DNA from: Desulfuromonadales bacterium
GTDB lineage: Bacteria > Desulfobacterota > Desulfuromonadia > Geobacterales > Pseudopelobacteraceae
NCBI GenBank assembly: GCA_015688915.1
Contig: JAATGX010000077.1
Coordinates: 1 to 34,594 of the forward strand
Direction: 5' to 3'
DNA length: 34,594 bases
The translations under genes and the position numbers were made by a program. A model generated the notes under the pieces. The model was not told the DNA's origin, did no database searches, and saw nothing but the letters and a program-made list of their open reading frames with translations. Of this stretch, positions 26,440 through 34,594 are shown piece after piece; positions within the stretch are counted from its first letter, which is position 1; every line of letters begins with the position of its first letter.

Positions 26440-27402
26440 TCAGGCGGCCTTCTGGGCGGTCATGATCTCCGCAAACCGGTTGAACAAGTCGCTGTTGAAG
26501 GCCCCGGCTTTCGCCTCTTCGTGCATTGTCTTGAGCGCATCCGCATGCGAGCAGGCCTTGCGGTACGTCCGGTCGGTGATCAGGGCGCTGTAGACGTCGC
26601 AGATTCCGGTCAATTGCGCACTGCGGGGGATATCGTCACCCTTGATCCCGGTCGGATAGCCGTTGCCGTCGTACCGTTCGTGGTGATAACGGATAACGGT
26701 GAGTGCAACCTCACTCTTGAGTCCGTTCCGCTTCAGGAACTCATATCCCTTCTGGGCATGCTGCTTCACCTTGTAGTATTCGACATCGGAGAGGGCGTCC
26801 GGTTTGTCGAGGACCTTGTCGGTGATAAAGATCATGCCGAAATCGTGGAGAATCGAGCCAACCCCCACGTCAATCATCTCATCAGGAGCAACATTGAACA
26901 ATTTTTCGTGAAGCAGCAGGTTGAGGGCCGTCACCTGCACGCTGTGGGCATAGAGATAAAAGTTGTGACCGACGATGGATTGGAGCGATTCCAGCGCATT
27001 CGTATCGGTCGTCAGATAGTTCATCATATGCAGGATCAGGTTGCGGCTCCGGGACATGTTGGCGGCTATTTCCGGCGACTCGAACACGTCGATTACGTAA
27101 TTGACCGAGGTCTGATAAAGGATTCTCCCTTTTGCCAGACTGTTGAGGTCGTCTCTGGCGAGGAGGTTGGCCAGATTGTCCTCCAGATACCTGTTGATCT
27201 CCTCCAGGTCGCCGGTCCTGACGTACAGGAACTCCGTGAAATTCCGCTGCAGGCGGCGGCGGTCGTCGCCGGTAAACTTGCGTTCCTCGTCCTTGTAGAG
27301 AACGTAATTGTCGTTGCCCCTGAGGTACAATGCCACATCCGGAAAGCCCTCGGGATTGATGCAGTCAATACTGATGGGTCTCCAGAAACGGTCGTTCATC
27401 GA
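26440..27402 (-). CDS. HD-GYP domain protein (putative cyclic-di-GMP phosphodiesterase)
   Basis: YAHSVQVTALNLLL, LHDFGMIFITDKVLDKP, YHHERYDGNGYPTGIKGDDIP, QLTGICDVYSALITDRTYRKA. Confidence 0.88.
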   Translation of the reverse strand, partial: SMNDRFWRPISIDCINPEGFPDVALYLRGNDNYVLYKDEERKFTGDDRRRLQRNFTEFLYVRTGDLEEINRYLEDNLANLLARDDLNSLAKGRILYQTSVNYVIDVFESPEIAANMSRSRNLILHMMNYLTTDTNALESLQSIVGHNFYLYAHSVQVTALNLLLHEKLFNVAPDEMIDVGVGSILHDFGMIFITDKVLDKPDALSDVEYYKVKQHAQKGYEFLKRNGLKSEVALTVIRYHHERYDGNGYPTGIKGDDIPRSAQLTGICDVYSALITDRTYRKACSHADALKTMHEEAKAGAFNSDLFNRFAEIMTAQKAA

Positions 27403-27497
27403 CATATCCTTTGCTGGTTCCAGGGGGCGCCGTGTTCCGGAATCATGCCGGTGTCCCGCTGAAAACAAAAAACACCCTTCACCCGTGCGCTCTCAAA

Positions 27498-28742
27498 TCA
27501 CTGAATCTTGCGGATCGTATAGTTGTTGGAATCCGTTACATAGAGAGCGGTGCCATCGGTGGTGATGCCGACCGGGTATTTAAAGAGCGCCTTATCACCA
27601 GATCCATCAGTAGACCCGACACCATTATTGCCGACAGTACTCGCAGTACCCGCAATCGTCACCACACTCCAGGTCCCGTCGGGTAACGGGACCACCTTGC
27701 GGACCGTGTTGTTATTGGAATCGGTTACGTACAGGTTCGTCCCGTCCGAGGTGATGCCGTTGACGTTGCTGAAACTCGCGGCAGCGCCAATGCCATCGGC
27801 CGATCCGGTAACGCCGGCTGTTCCTGCTATCGTTGAAACCTTGTGGCTCACCCCATCTATCTTGCTGATCGTATTATTGACGACATCCGCTACATAGAGA
27901 TTTGTCCCATCGGTGGTGATGCGGGCGGGAGACTTGAAACGTGCATCAGGCCCGGAGACCGGTGGAGCGCCCACGGGCGGATTTGATCCGTTTTTGCCCG
28001 GAGAGCCCGCTATCGTGGTAACGGCATACGGCGGGGTCAGGCTTATTTTGCGGATTATCAAATTGGCGGAATCGGTTACGTAGAGGTTTTCCCGGTCCGT
28101 GGTAATGTCTATGGGGAGGTAAAAACGCGCATCTGTTCCGACTGCGGCATCAACCGCCCCGACAATTCCCACGCCGCCGGCAATGGTCGTGACAACCCCG
28201 GAGGCGATAACGATCTGGCGAATCGTATGATTATTGTAATCCGTTACATAAAGGTTTGTCCCATCCGTGGTGATGCCGCTGGGATTGTAGAAATACGCGC
28301 TGTTACCCGGTACGCCGGTCAGGGTCGCATCGCTCGCGTTTGATCCGGCTGCACCGGGGACACCTGCGATCGTCGTAACGGTTTGGGTGACAATATTTAT
28401 CATACGGATCGTATGATTGCCGAAATCCGTCACATAGAGGTTGTTTCCATCCGCGGCGATGCCGTTCACAATATTGAATCTTGCAGCGGCACCAACGCCA
28501 TCAACAGATGATTCGGGCCTCTCGCTGGCGGTACCGGCTATCGTTGAAACAATCGTCGAATGGATATCCTTGGTGACCAGAGGAAGCGGCGTTCCCTGAA
28601 CCGAACCCCCAATTATGCCCCCCTTGATGGTAACTGAAGAATAGTTGCTATAGCTCACACTGGTGTCAATCCCATTGTTGCCGCAGGCGGCACTGCACGC
28701 CGCGAAAAGAACCACCAATAAAAAACGCATACCTTTCAACAT
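27498..28742 (-). CDS. NHL-repeat beta-propeller lipoprotein
   Basis: Lipobox-like LVVLFAACSAACGNNG; six repeats of the type DGTNLYVTDSNNNTVRKI with intervening TIAG motifs. Confidence 0.87.
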   Translation of the reverse strand: MLKGMRFLLVVLFAACSAACGNNGIDTSVSYSNYSSVTIKGGIIGGSVQGTPLPLVTKDIHSTIVSTIAGTASERPESSVDGVGAAARFNIVNGIAADGNNLYVTDFGNHTIRMINIVTQTVTTIAGVPGAAGSNASDATLTGVPGNSAYFYNPSGITTDGTNLYVTDYNNHTIRQIVIASGVVTTIAGGVGIVGAVDAAVGTDARFYLPIDITTDRENLYVTDSANLIIRKISLTPPYAVTTIAGSPGKNGSNPPVGAPPVSGPDARFKSPARITTDGTNLYVADVVNNTISKIDGVSHKVSTIAGTAGVTGSADGIGAAASFSNVNGITSDGTNLYVTDSNNNTVRKVVPLPDGTWSVVTIAGTASTVGNNGVGSTDGSGDKALFKYPVGITTDGTALYVTDSNNYTIRKIQ

Positions 28743-28959
28743 TCAATTCTCCTCAACGTTTAGTGGATACCCTGTCAGCGGGGAAATCATATCACAAAAG
28801 ACCACGAATCTGTATCGAAGGTTTCATGCGGGAATGATTATTGCTTGAAAATCGATTTATTGCAACTCATAATAGTACTAGACAAAATCCTGATTACTAA
28901 GATAAATCTATAATCACCATGAATACATTTCACGTCACCATCACCCGTTGCTCCAGACC

Positions 28960-29304
28960 ATGACCGAACCTCAAACACCTGATCCATCAACCTTTGGACC
29001 GGCTCTCCGCCTGATCCGAAAGCGGCGGAGATATTTCTTCGGGACCATCCTCATCTATGTGCCGGCCTTGTGGATAGCCCACTCCATTTCCCCCACGGAC
29101 AGGGCCATGGGCACCGTGTTCGGGGTCTGGGTTGTTTTCCTCGTTATTACCGCCCTCCTGTCGGCAGTAGTCACCTGTCCCCGTTGCGGAAACTATTTTC
29201 ATGTGAACGGCATGGTCATTCTGTACCTGCGAAAGTGCCTTCATTGCCAACTTAACATCGACGCGGACAAGCCGGACAAAAAAAAGAGGCTCCAAGCCCC
29301 TTGA
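28960..29304 (+). CDS. Small membrane protein with zinc-ribbon-like CPRCGN...CLHC
   Basis: Two hydrophobic segments followed by TCPRCGNYFHVNGMVILYLRKCLHCQLNI. Confidence 0.7.
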   Translation: MTEPQTPDPSTFGPALRLIRKRRRYFFGTILIYVPALWIAHSISPTDRAMGTVFGVWVVFLVITALLSAVVTCPRCGNYFHVNGMVILYLRKCLHCQLNIDADKPDKKKRLQAP

Positions 29305-29342
29305 ACCGTCTGCCAGCGTGTCCGTGCCACCCGATCGTTTTT

Positions 29343-29585
29343 CTATTTCCTGCCCCTGTACACATCATAAAAATAGACAATCGAAACTATTGAACTCACG
29401 ATCAGAGCAAAAATTATATACGGTACGACAATATCGATCTTTCCATCAAAAAACAACGCACGTATAGAGGGCGATAACGAGGGGAACAGGCAGATCATTC
29501 CCAGATACAGGCCGAAACAGATGGTGACAACAGCATTGCCTATGAACCAGTAATAAAGGGTCGATGACTTTAAGGAGCATTTCAT
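29343..29585 (-). CDS. Small two-TM hypothetical protein
   Basis: MKCSLKSSTLYYWFIGNAVVTICFGLYLGMICLF...; RBS GGAGGG upstream. Confidence 0.6.
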   Translation of the reverse strand: MKCSLKSSTLYYWFIGNAVVTICFGLYLGMICLFPSLSPSIRALFFDGKIDIVVPYIIFALIVSSIVSIVYFYDVYRGRK

Positions 29586-29651
29586 GGCAACACCCTCCTT
29601 TTTCCCATGACACCGCGCCCGGCGTTGCATCATGGGGTGCGAGCATACCGG

Positions 29652-29888
29652 CTATGCTTTTCTTACCACGGTTTTTATCTTGTTGCTTACCAAACTCGCC
29701 ATACCTTTTACCAGACCGGTCATAAGCAAAATGGCGGGTATTGTTTGCAGCAGGACGATGAGTGCGCAGAATCCCAGGAAGATCCATACGAAGATACCAC
29801 TGTCGTCCATACGTCCCGCTACAGCCGCAAATTCGGTGGCTGGTGCAGTCCCTGCAGCTTTTTCCATCATGGCGACTAACTGTTCCAT
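29652..29888 (-). CDS. Small membrane hypothetical protein
   Basis: MEQLVAMMEKAAG...GIFVWIFLGFCALIVLLQTIPAILLMTGLVKG; RBS AAGGAGG upstream. Confidence 0.6.
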   Translation of the reverse strand: MEQLVAMMEKAAGTAPATEFAAVAGRMDDSGIFVWIFLGFCALIVLLQTIPAILLMTGLVKGMASLVSNKIKTVVRKA

Positions 29889-30192
29889 GGCGTCCTCCTT
29901 TTTGAGATTGGTTTAATGTCTATGTCTTAGTACTAGCATCGGCCGTGCCAAGGAAGACCGTCATGCGGCATCAGAATCATAACCTTTCCATATCAATTGG
30001 TTACATATGTATTGCGCCGCACGTGGGGGAGCGGGCCGCCGGGATACATCAAAGGTGTATATTTTTGCCATACACCGGAGAGAGAGGAATCGCCAGCAAG
30101 TGCCCTGAGCAGGGGACTCGCGACAAGCATGACGAATCGGCGCATGTGTATAAACCTCCCCTCGCCCGAACCGGGGTTCTGCCTATCTTTCC

Positions 30193-30221
30193 TTGACAGG
30201 CACGCCTTGGTTGGGTAAATT
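30193..30221 (+). promoter_or_regulatory. Sigma70 promoter of tRNA gene
   Basis: TTGACA (30193-30198), 17 bp, TAAATT (30216-30221), 10 bp before the mature tRNA start. Confidence 0.6.
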
Positions 30222-30231
30222 GGCAGCTTAT

Positions 30232-30307
30232 GCCACCTTAGCTCAGATGGTAGAGCAATTGATTCGTAATCAATAGGTCGCCGGTTCGATTCCGGCAGGT
30301 GGCTCCA
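30232..30307 (+). tRNA. tRNA-Thr (anticodon CGT), CCA encoded
   Basis: GCCACCT acceptor pairs AGGTGGC; TTGAT-TCGTAAT-CAA-type anticodon arm with CGT; GGTTCGATTCC T-loop; encoded CCA. Confidence 0.95.
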
Positions 30308-30341
30308 CGTACGAATCCGGCACACCCCGAAGCCGTTCTGA

Positions 30342-30367
30342 AGCCCGCGGAAATAGCGGGCTTTTTC
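30342..30367 (+). terminator. Rho-independent terminator of tRNA transcript
   Basis: agcccgcggaaatagcgggct followed by tttt. Confidence 0.8.
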
Positions 30368-30470
30368 TGTACGGACCGACAGAGTGCGGCTTCAGGACAG
30401 ACGATGACACTCAAAACCCAGGGCGAGGTGGGGCATGTGCGCACTACTCGGAAGGTGTGTTGCAATCCAG

Positions 30471-31292
30471 ATGATAACCGTCATGCTGACGTTCCTGATG
30501 GCTTTCGTGGTCTTGCCCCCCAGTGCCAAGGGTGCGGATTTTGAAATCCCCCTGAAAGAGCTTCCCCCCGCCGCCGGCACGGGGTATGAGATTCCTTTGA
30601 GCGACCTGACACGGGAAGAAAGGAAAAAACCGAAAAAGCCGCGGAACAAGAACCGCGCGGAAAAGAAGATTTCCAACCATGTGGAACAGGAGACGCCCCA
30701 ACCACCATCCGTACCATCATCGGAGTCTGCCCTGCCCTCATCTTCGGCACATGAAACCGGCCAGGCGGTGGCGCCTGCCGCGCAGTCGCCCCAAAAGCCG
30801 GCACTGACCGGGAAGGAAGAAAAGACCAACAACGGCACTACCGACAAATCCGCGGCCGCCGCGGACAAGATCGTAATCGTTCACGAACCCTACAGTTATG
30901 TGGTTGCCGGCAAACCGACCGTCATTGACGCGGTCATAATCAGTTCTCCCGGCGCGCTCCGGTCGGTTCGCTGCCGGTTCCGAGCGGCCGAGACGGGCGG
31001 CTATGCCTCTGTGGCCATGCAGAAAATGCCCGGCTCCACCTACACATACACTGCAACGCTCCCCCCCCTTTCCCAGGGCTCAAACCCCTTACGCTACAGT
31101 GTCATTGCCACGGATGCATTGCACAAGGAAACCCGCAGCCGGGAGTTTGTCACGCCCGATCGCGCAACATCGGTGGTTCCGGGATGGCAGTTGGAGACAT
31201 CTCAGGGGAAAATCAAGGTATGGCTTGAAGACCCTCCCAACCCCCTGGTGGGCTTTTCCGATACACTGGTCGAGGACACCGGTAAACCCTGA
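30471..31292 (+). CDS. Secreted hypothetical protein with repeated EIPLxxL motif
   Basis: MITVMLTFLMAFVVLPPSAKG signal; FEIPLKEL and YEIPLSDL; Pro/Ala-rich linker; Ig-like C-terminal region. Confidence 0.65.
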   Translation: MITVMLTFLMAFVVLPPSAKGADFEIPLKELPPAAGTGYEIPLSDLTREERKKPKKPRNKNRAEKKISNHVEQETPQPPSVPSSESALPSSSAHETGQAVAPAAQSPQKPALTGKEEKTNNGTTDKSAAAADKIVIVHEPYSYVVAGKPTVIDAVIISSPGALRSVRCRFRAAETGGYASVAMQKMPGSTYTYTATLPPLSQGSNPLRYSVIATDALHKETRSREFVTPDRATSVVPGWQLETSQGKIKVWLEDPPNPLVGFSDTLVEDTGKP

Positions 31293-31330
31293 CGGCGCAG
31301 GAGGGTGCAGGCGCATGACTCGTTGACGAC

Positions 31331-31368
31331 AAAAGACCGGGAATCCATAACGGAAACCCGGTCTTTTG
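31331..31368. terminator. Bidirectional terminator between convergent genes
   Basis: AAAAGACCGGG...CCCGGTCTTTT. Confidence 0.75.
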
Positions 31369-31410
31369 TTGGGTGGACCAAAATCTGTTCTGACGATGCG
31401 GCATTGACCT

Positions 31411-32406
31411 CTACTGATTACCGATCTTTCTGCTTCGCGTTGAAGAAATCCCTTCAAATCTGAATCGCCCCCAATATTCGCCGTTGCGGTAGAGTGAAGC
31501 TCCGCCTGCCGGCAAGTGGACCTGGCTGGAATTTGTCACCACAAAGGAGTAGTCGGAGCGCACCCCTTCCCCGAATGATTCTTCCCTGACCGGCAGGCGA
31601 TACTCGGCCAGCTTGGCCAGCGACCCCGCCTCGGCGTGGACAACCTGCGCTCCACTGCTGTCGGCCACGCTGGTGGGGGAGGCATGGAGGAGATACCCGG
31701 CAAAGCCGCCGGGCAACTGGCCGTAGAGCATAAGCCGGGCAGTGCCGGAGTTGTTCAGGCGCACATCATAACAGGGCGTCCACCCCTCTCCTCCCAACGC
31801 ATAGCGTACCCTGATCCTGCCGTTTTTGGGTGCAAGTGCGACCCGCGCAACGGTCGTTCCCCCCTGCGCTCCTTTTTTAATGCTACTGATGCGGACATCG
31901 AGCCGGCGAATCTCCTGTTCGGTCTTGCGCCGTGCCGTGTAGACCGCCTCAAGCTGGGCAATGGCGAACTCGGTTCCCTGGCGGATGGACTGCATCGGTT
32001 CGGGATTGGTCTTGGTCTTGCGCGGCGCCTTACCGCTCTGTGACTTGGCGGCGGCCGTAAAGATCTCCTCGCGGGTCTCCAACGCCTTGAGCCGGTCCTG
32101 CAAGCGACTCTTCTGCTCAAGGAGTTGTTCCAGCTCCTTCGCGCCCTTCCCTTCCTGACGGGACGGCAGCATCTCGACATTCCGGATGACGGCGTTGCCT
32201 AACGGCCTGATGCGCAGGCTTTCCGGGAGCATGCCGCCGGGCAGGCTGATTTCAACAATCCCCTTGGCGGCAACGGTTTCAACCTCCACCAGGGCACCGT
32301 CGGAAAAGAAGGTAACATTCCTGCTCTCGGCGGCAAAACCCGCCGTTGCAGATGCCAACAGGAGGATGGCCATGGTTGTAATGAAGTTCACATGTTCTCC
32401 TTTCAA
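31411..32406 (-). CDS. DUF4139/DUF4140-like secreted protein
   Basis: Signal peptide; 'VTFFSDGALVEVETVAAKGIVEISLPGGMLPESLRI', coiled coil, 'WTPCYDVRLNNSGTARLMLYGQL'. Confidence 0.65.
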   Translation of the reverse strand: MKGEHVNFITTMAILLLASATAGFAAESRNVTFFSDGALVEVETVAAKGIVEISLPGGMLPESLRIRPLGNAVIRNVEMLPSRQEGKGAKELEQLLEQKSRLQDRLKALETREEIFTAAAKSQSGKAPRKTKTNPEPMQSIRQGTEFAIAQLEAVYTARRKTEQEIRRLDVRISSIKKGAQGGTTVARVALAPKNGRIRVRYALGGEGWTPCYDVRLNNSGTARLMLYGQLPGGFAGYLLHASPTSVADSSGAQVVHAEAGSLAKLAEYRLPVREESFGEGVRSDYSFVVTNSSQVHLPAGGASLYRNGEYWGRFRFEGISSTRSRKIGNQ

Positions 32407-32521
32407 CGTTCGGCACTATTCTCACAAGACTCTGCTGATATACCGTTTTTTATTAGAAAGGTCTATTTAAATCACCGGACCGGTCTTGTGCAAAAACTCA
32501 TCACCCCTCATCCTTTATCCC

Positions 32522-33670
32522 TCATACCCCCATGGCCTGCGCCATGTCCGCAATCAGGTCGTCGGCGTCCTCCAACCCCACCGAGAGGCGGACCAGGGTA
32601 TCGGTGATCCCCTTGCGGGTCCGCTCGTCGGGGGGAACGGAAGCGTGGGACATGCGGGCCGGATAGGAGATGATACTTTCCACTCCCCCCAGGCTGACGG
32701 CGAAGGCCGAGAGCCTGGCCCCTTCCAGCAGACGTTTGGTGGTCTCGAAGGAGTCCAGTTCAAAGGAGAACACGGCGCCGGGGCCATCGGCCTGAGCGTT
32801 GTGGACGGCGTGGCCGGGATGGCTGGCCAGCCCCGGATAATGCACGGCCCGGACCTGCTTCTGCTCACCCAGCCACTGGACGATCTTGATGGTGCTCTGC
32901 TGGGACTGGTCCATCCTGATCTTGAGGGTCTTGAGTCCCCGCTGGGCCAGGAACGAGTCCTGGGGCCCCAGGATGGCGCCGAAACCGTTCTGGATGTAGC
33001 GGATGCGATTGCCCAGTTCCGTGTCCCTGACCACGGCAAAACCGCAGATCACATCGCTGTGGCCGCTCAGGAACTTGGTGCCGCTGTGCAGGACGATGTC
33101 GCACCCCAAATCCAGCGGACGTTGCAGGTAGGGGGTCATGAAGGTGTTATCCACCAGGGTGACGATCCCCCTGGCCCGGGCCAGCTCCGCAACGGCCCGC
33201 AGGTCCGTGACCTTGAGCAGCGGATTGGAGGGGGTCTCCAGGTAAATGCCCTTGGTCTCCGGCCGGATTGCGGCGGCGATAGCCTCCACGCTGGTGGCGT
33301 CCACAAAGGTGGAGGTAATGCCAAGGCGGCTGAACACGCCGGTCAGGGCCCGGTAGGTGCCGCCGTAGACGTCGTCGCACACCACCAGGTGGTCGCCGGC
33401 GGAGAAGATCAGCAAGGTGGAGGTGATGGCTGCCATGCCCGAGGCAAAGGCGAATCCGCGCGTCCCTCCCTCCAGAAGGGCGATGGCCTCTTCCAGGGCC
33501 TCGCGGCTGGGGTTGTCGGAACGGGCGTAGTCGTATTTGCCGAAGTTATCCACCGATTGCTGGCGAAAGGTGGAGGTCTGGTGGATGGGGATACCCAGGG
33601 CCCCGGTGCGGGGATCAATGGTCTGGCCGCCGTGGATCAGCTTGGTCGCGAATTTCATGTCGGTCTCCAA
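32522..33670 (-). CDS. Cys/Met-metabolism PLP-dependent enzyme (cystathionine gamma-synthase/lyase family)
   Basis: 'FATKLIHGGQTIDPRTGAL..PIHQTSTF', 'YARSDNPSREALEEAIALLEGG', 'SGTKFLSGHSDVICG' (PLP lysine). Confidence 0.92.
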   Translation of the reverse strand: METDMKFATKLIHGGQTIDPRTGALGIPIHQTSTFRQQSVDNFGKYDYARSDNPSREALEEAIALLEGGTRGFAFASGMAAITSTLLIFSAGDHLVVCDDVYGGTYRALTGVFSRLGITSTFVDATSVEAIAAAIRPETKGIYLETPSNPLLKVTDLRAVAELARARGIVTLVDNTFMTPYLQRPLDLGCDIVLHSGTKFLSGHSDVICGFAVVRDTELGNRIRYIQNGFGAILGPQDSFLAQRGLKTLKIRMDQSQQSTIKIVQWLGEQKQVRAVHYPGLASHPGHAVHNAQADGPGAVFSFELDSFETTKRLLEGARLSAFAVSLGGVESIISYPARMSHASVPPDERTRKGITDTLVRLSVGLEDADDLIADMAQAMGV

Positions 33671-33686
33671 TAATGTTGAATCAGTA

Positions 33687-33808
33687 TCTCACAGAGTTCA
33701 CAGAGGCACAGAGAAAAACCGAAAAAGTGACTCTTGCAAGGATAAATCAGAATAACAGGTAACTTCCCTGTTTTTTTGTTTCTCCGTGCCTCTGTGCGCT
33801 CTGTGAGA
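33687..33808. repeat. Long imperfect inverted repeat between the two PLP genes
   Basis: TCTCACAGAGTTCACAGAGGCACAGAGAAA (33687-33716) and TTTCTCCGTGCCTCTGTGCGCTCTGTGAGA (33779-33808), 27/30 complementary. Confidence 0.7.
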
Positions 33809-33825
33809 ACACGCGTTTCTGAATT

Positions 33826-34594
33826 TCAAGCTTCCAACGCCTGCCGCAGATCATCGATCAGGTCGTCCGCATCCTCGATGCCCACGGAAAAGCGCAGCAG
33901 CACATTGTTTATCCCCAGCTTGGCGCGCAACTCCGGTGGGATGTCGGCATGGGTCTGTACCTCGGGAAAGGTGATCAGGCTCTCCACTCCTCCCAGGCTT
34001 TCGGCAAAGGAGATCAGCCCGGTTCTCAGCAGGATCTGCTCCACCAGGGTCGGATTGTCGACCTCAAAGGAGATCATGGCGCCGAATCCCCGGGCATGGG
34101 CTTTCATCCGGTCATGGTGCCGGTGTTCGGCCAGGCCGGGATAATGCACCCCGGCGATGCGCGGATGCGCCTTCAGCCAGCGGGCCAGCGTGAGCGCGTT
34201 CTCCTCCTGGCGGTCCAGCCGCACCCCCAGGGTCTTGATACCGCGGATCACCAGCCAGGAATCCTGCGGCCCAAGCACCGCTCCGGCGGCGTTCTGGTGG
34301 AAATAGACCCGTTCGGCCAACTCCGGTTCCCTGACCACCACCAGCCCGGCAATGGTGTCGTTGTGACCGGCCAGGTATTTGGAGGCGCTGTAGACCGTGA
34401 TGTCCGCCCCCAGATCCAGGGGTTTCAGCAGGTAGGGGGTCAAGAAGGTGTTGTCCACGATCAGCAGCAGACCGCGGTCGCGGCAGAGGACGGACAGGGC
34501 CGGGATGTCGGCGAACTTGAGCAGCGGATTGGTGAGCGATTCCACGAATACCGCCCTGGTCTCGGGACGGAGGGCCGCCGCGACCTGGCCGATG
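33826..34594 (-). CDS. Second Cys/Met-metabolism PLP-dependent enzyme, N-terminus truncated by window end
   Basis: Reading frame stays open to the window end (IGQVAAALRPETRAVFVESLTNPLLKF...), 'YSASKYLAGHNDTIAGLV' PLP lysine; paralogue of the downstream gene. Confidence 0.92.
   Translation of the reverse strand, partial: IGQVAAALRPETRAVFVESLTNPLLKFADIPALSVLCRDRGLLLIVDNTFLTPYLLKPLDLGADITVYSASKYLAGHNDTIAGLVVVREPELAERVYFHQNAAGAVLGPQDSWLVIRGIKTLGVRLDRQEENALTLARWLKAHPRIAGVHYPGLAEHRHHDRMKAHARGFGAMISFEVDNPTLVEQILLRTGLISFAESLGGVESLITFPEVQTHADIPPELRAKLGINNVLLRFSVGIEDADDLIDDLRQALEA

Noticed and set aside
27498-28742. Apparent tandem DNA repeats
   Set aside because: Explained by six NHL protein repeats in one coding frame; not a CRISPR or satellite array.
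29993-30325. Minus-strand ORF 'HLPESNRRPIDYESIALPSELRW'
   Set aside because: Peptide is the translation of the antisense strand of the tRNA gene, a known type of spurious annotation.
32486-33673. 395-aa plus-strand ORF opposite the PLP enzyme
   Set aside because: Antisense to a strongly conserved PLP-dependent enzyme.

Overview
High-GC bacterial chromosomal window that looks like Geobacter/Pelobacter-type Desulfuromonadia; that assignment is inferred from gene content only. Main content: (1) a PAS protein / KaiC / KaiB / KaiB / PAS-sigma54-activator gene cluster (~0.35-5.5 kb) with no KaiA; (2) a B12-binding radical SAM gene and a short SARP/BTAD-like gene, each preceded by a near-identical sigma54 -24/-12 promoter and a conserved ~36-bp dyad at almost the same distance, suggesting one shared activator, possibly the kai-linked one; (3) CsbD-like protein; (4) a TolC/DUF1656/HlyD/FUSC efflux operon with its own sigma54-type promoter, a perfect 14-bp inverted repeat and an adjacent sigma54 activator; (5) a divergent second sigma54 activator; (6) AbrB-family membrane protein and TetR regulator with a duplicated leader/operator region; (7) a GEMM-type (cyclic dinucleotide) riboswitch with terminator upstream of an HU/IHF gene and a bactofilin; (8) shikimate-kinase-like, MscS, trypsin-like protease, RmuC, HD-GYP and NHL-repeat genes; (9) tRNA-Thr(CGT); (10) two tandem Cys/Met-metabolism PLP enzymes, the second cut by the window end. 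I saw no CRISPR array, transposase or rRNA. Long antisense ORFs over conserved genes are treated as GC-driven artefacts. All family calls are by motif reading, without database searches.
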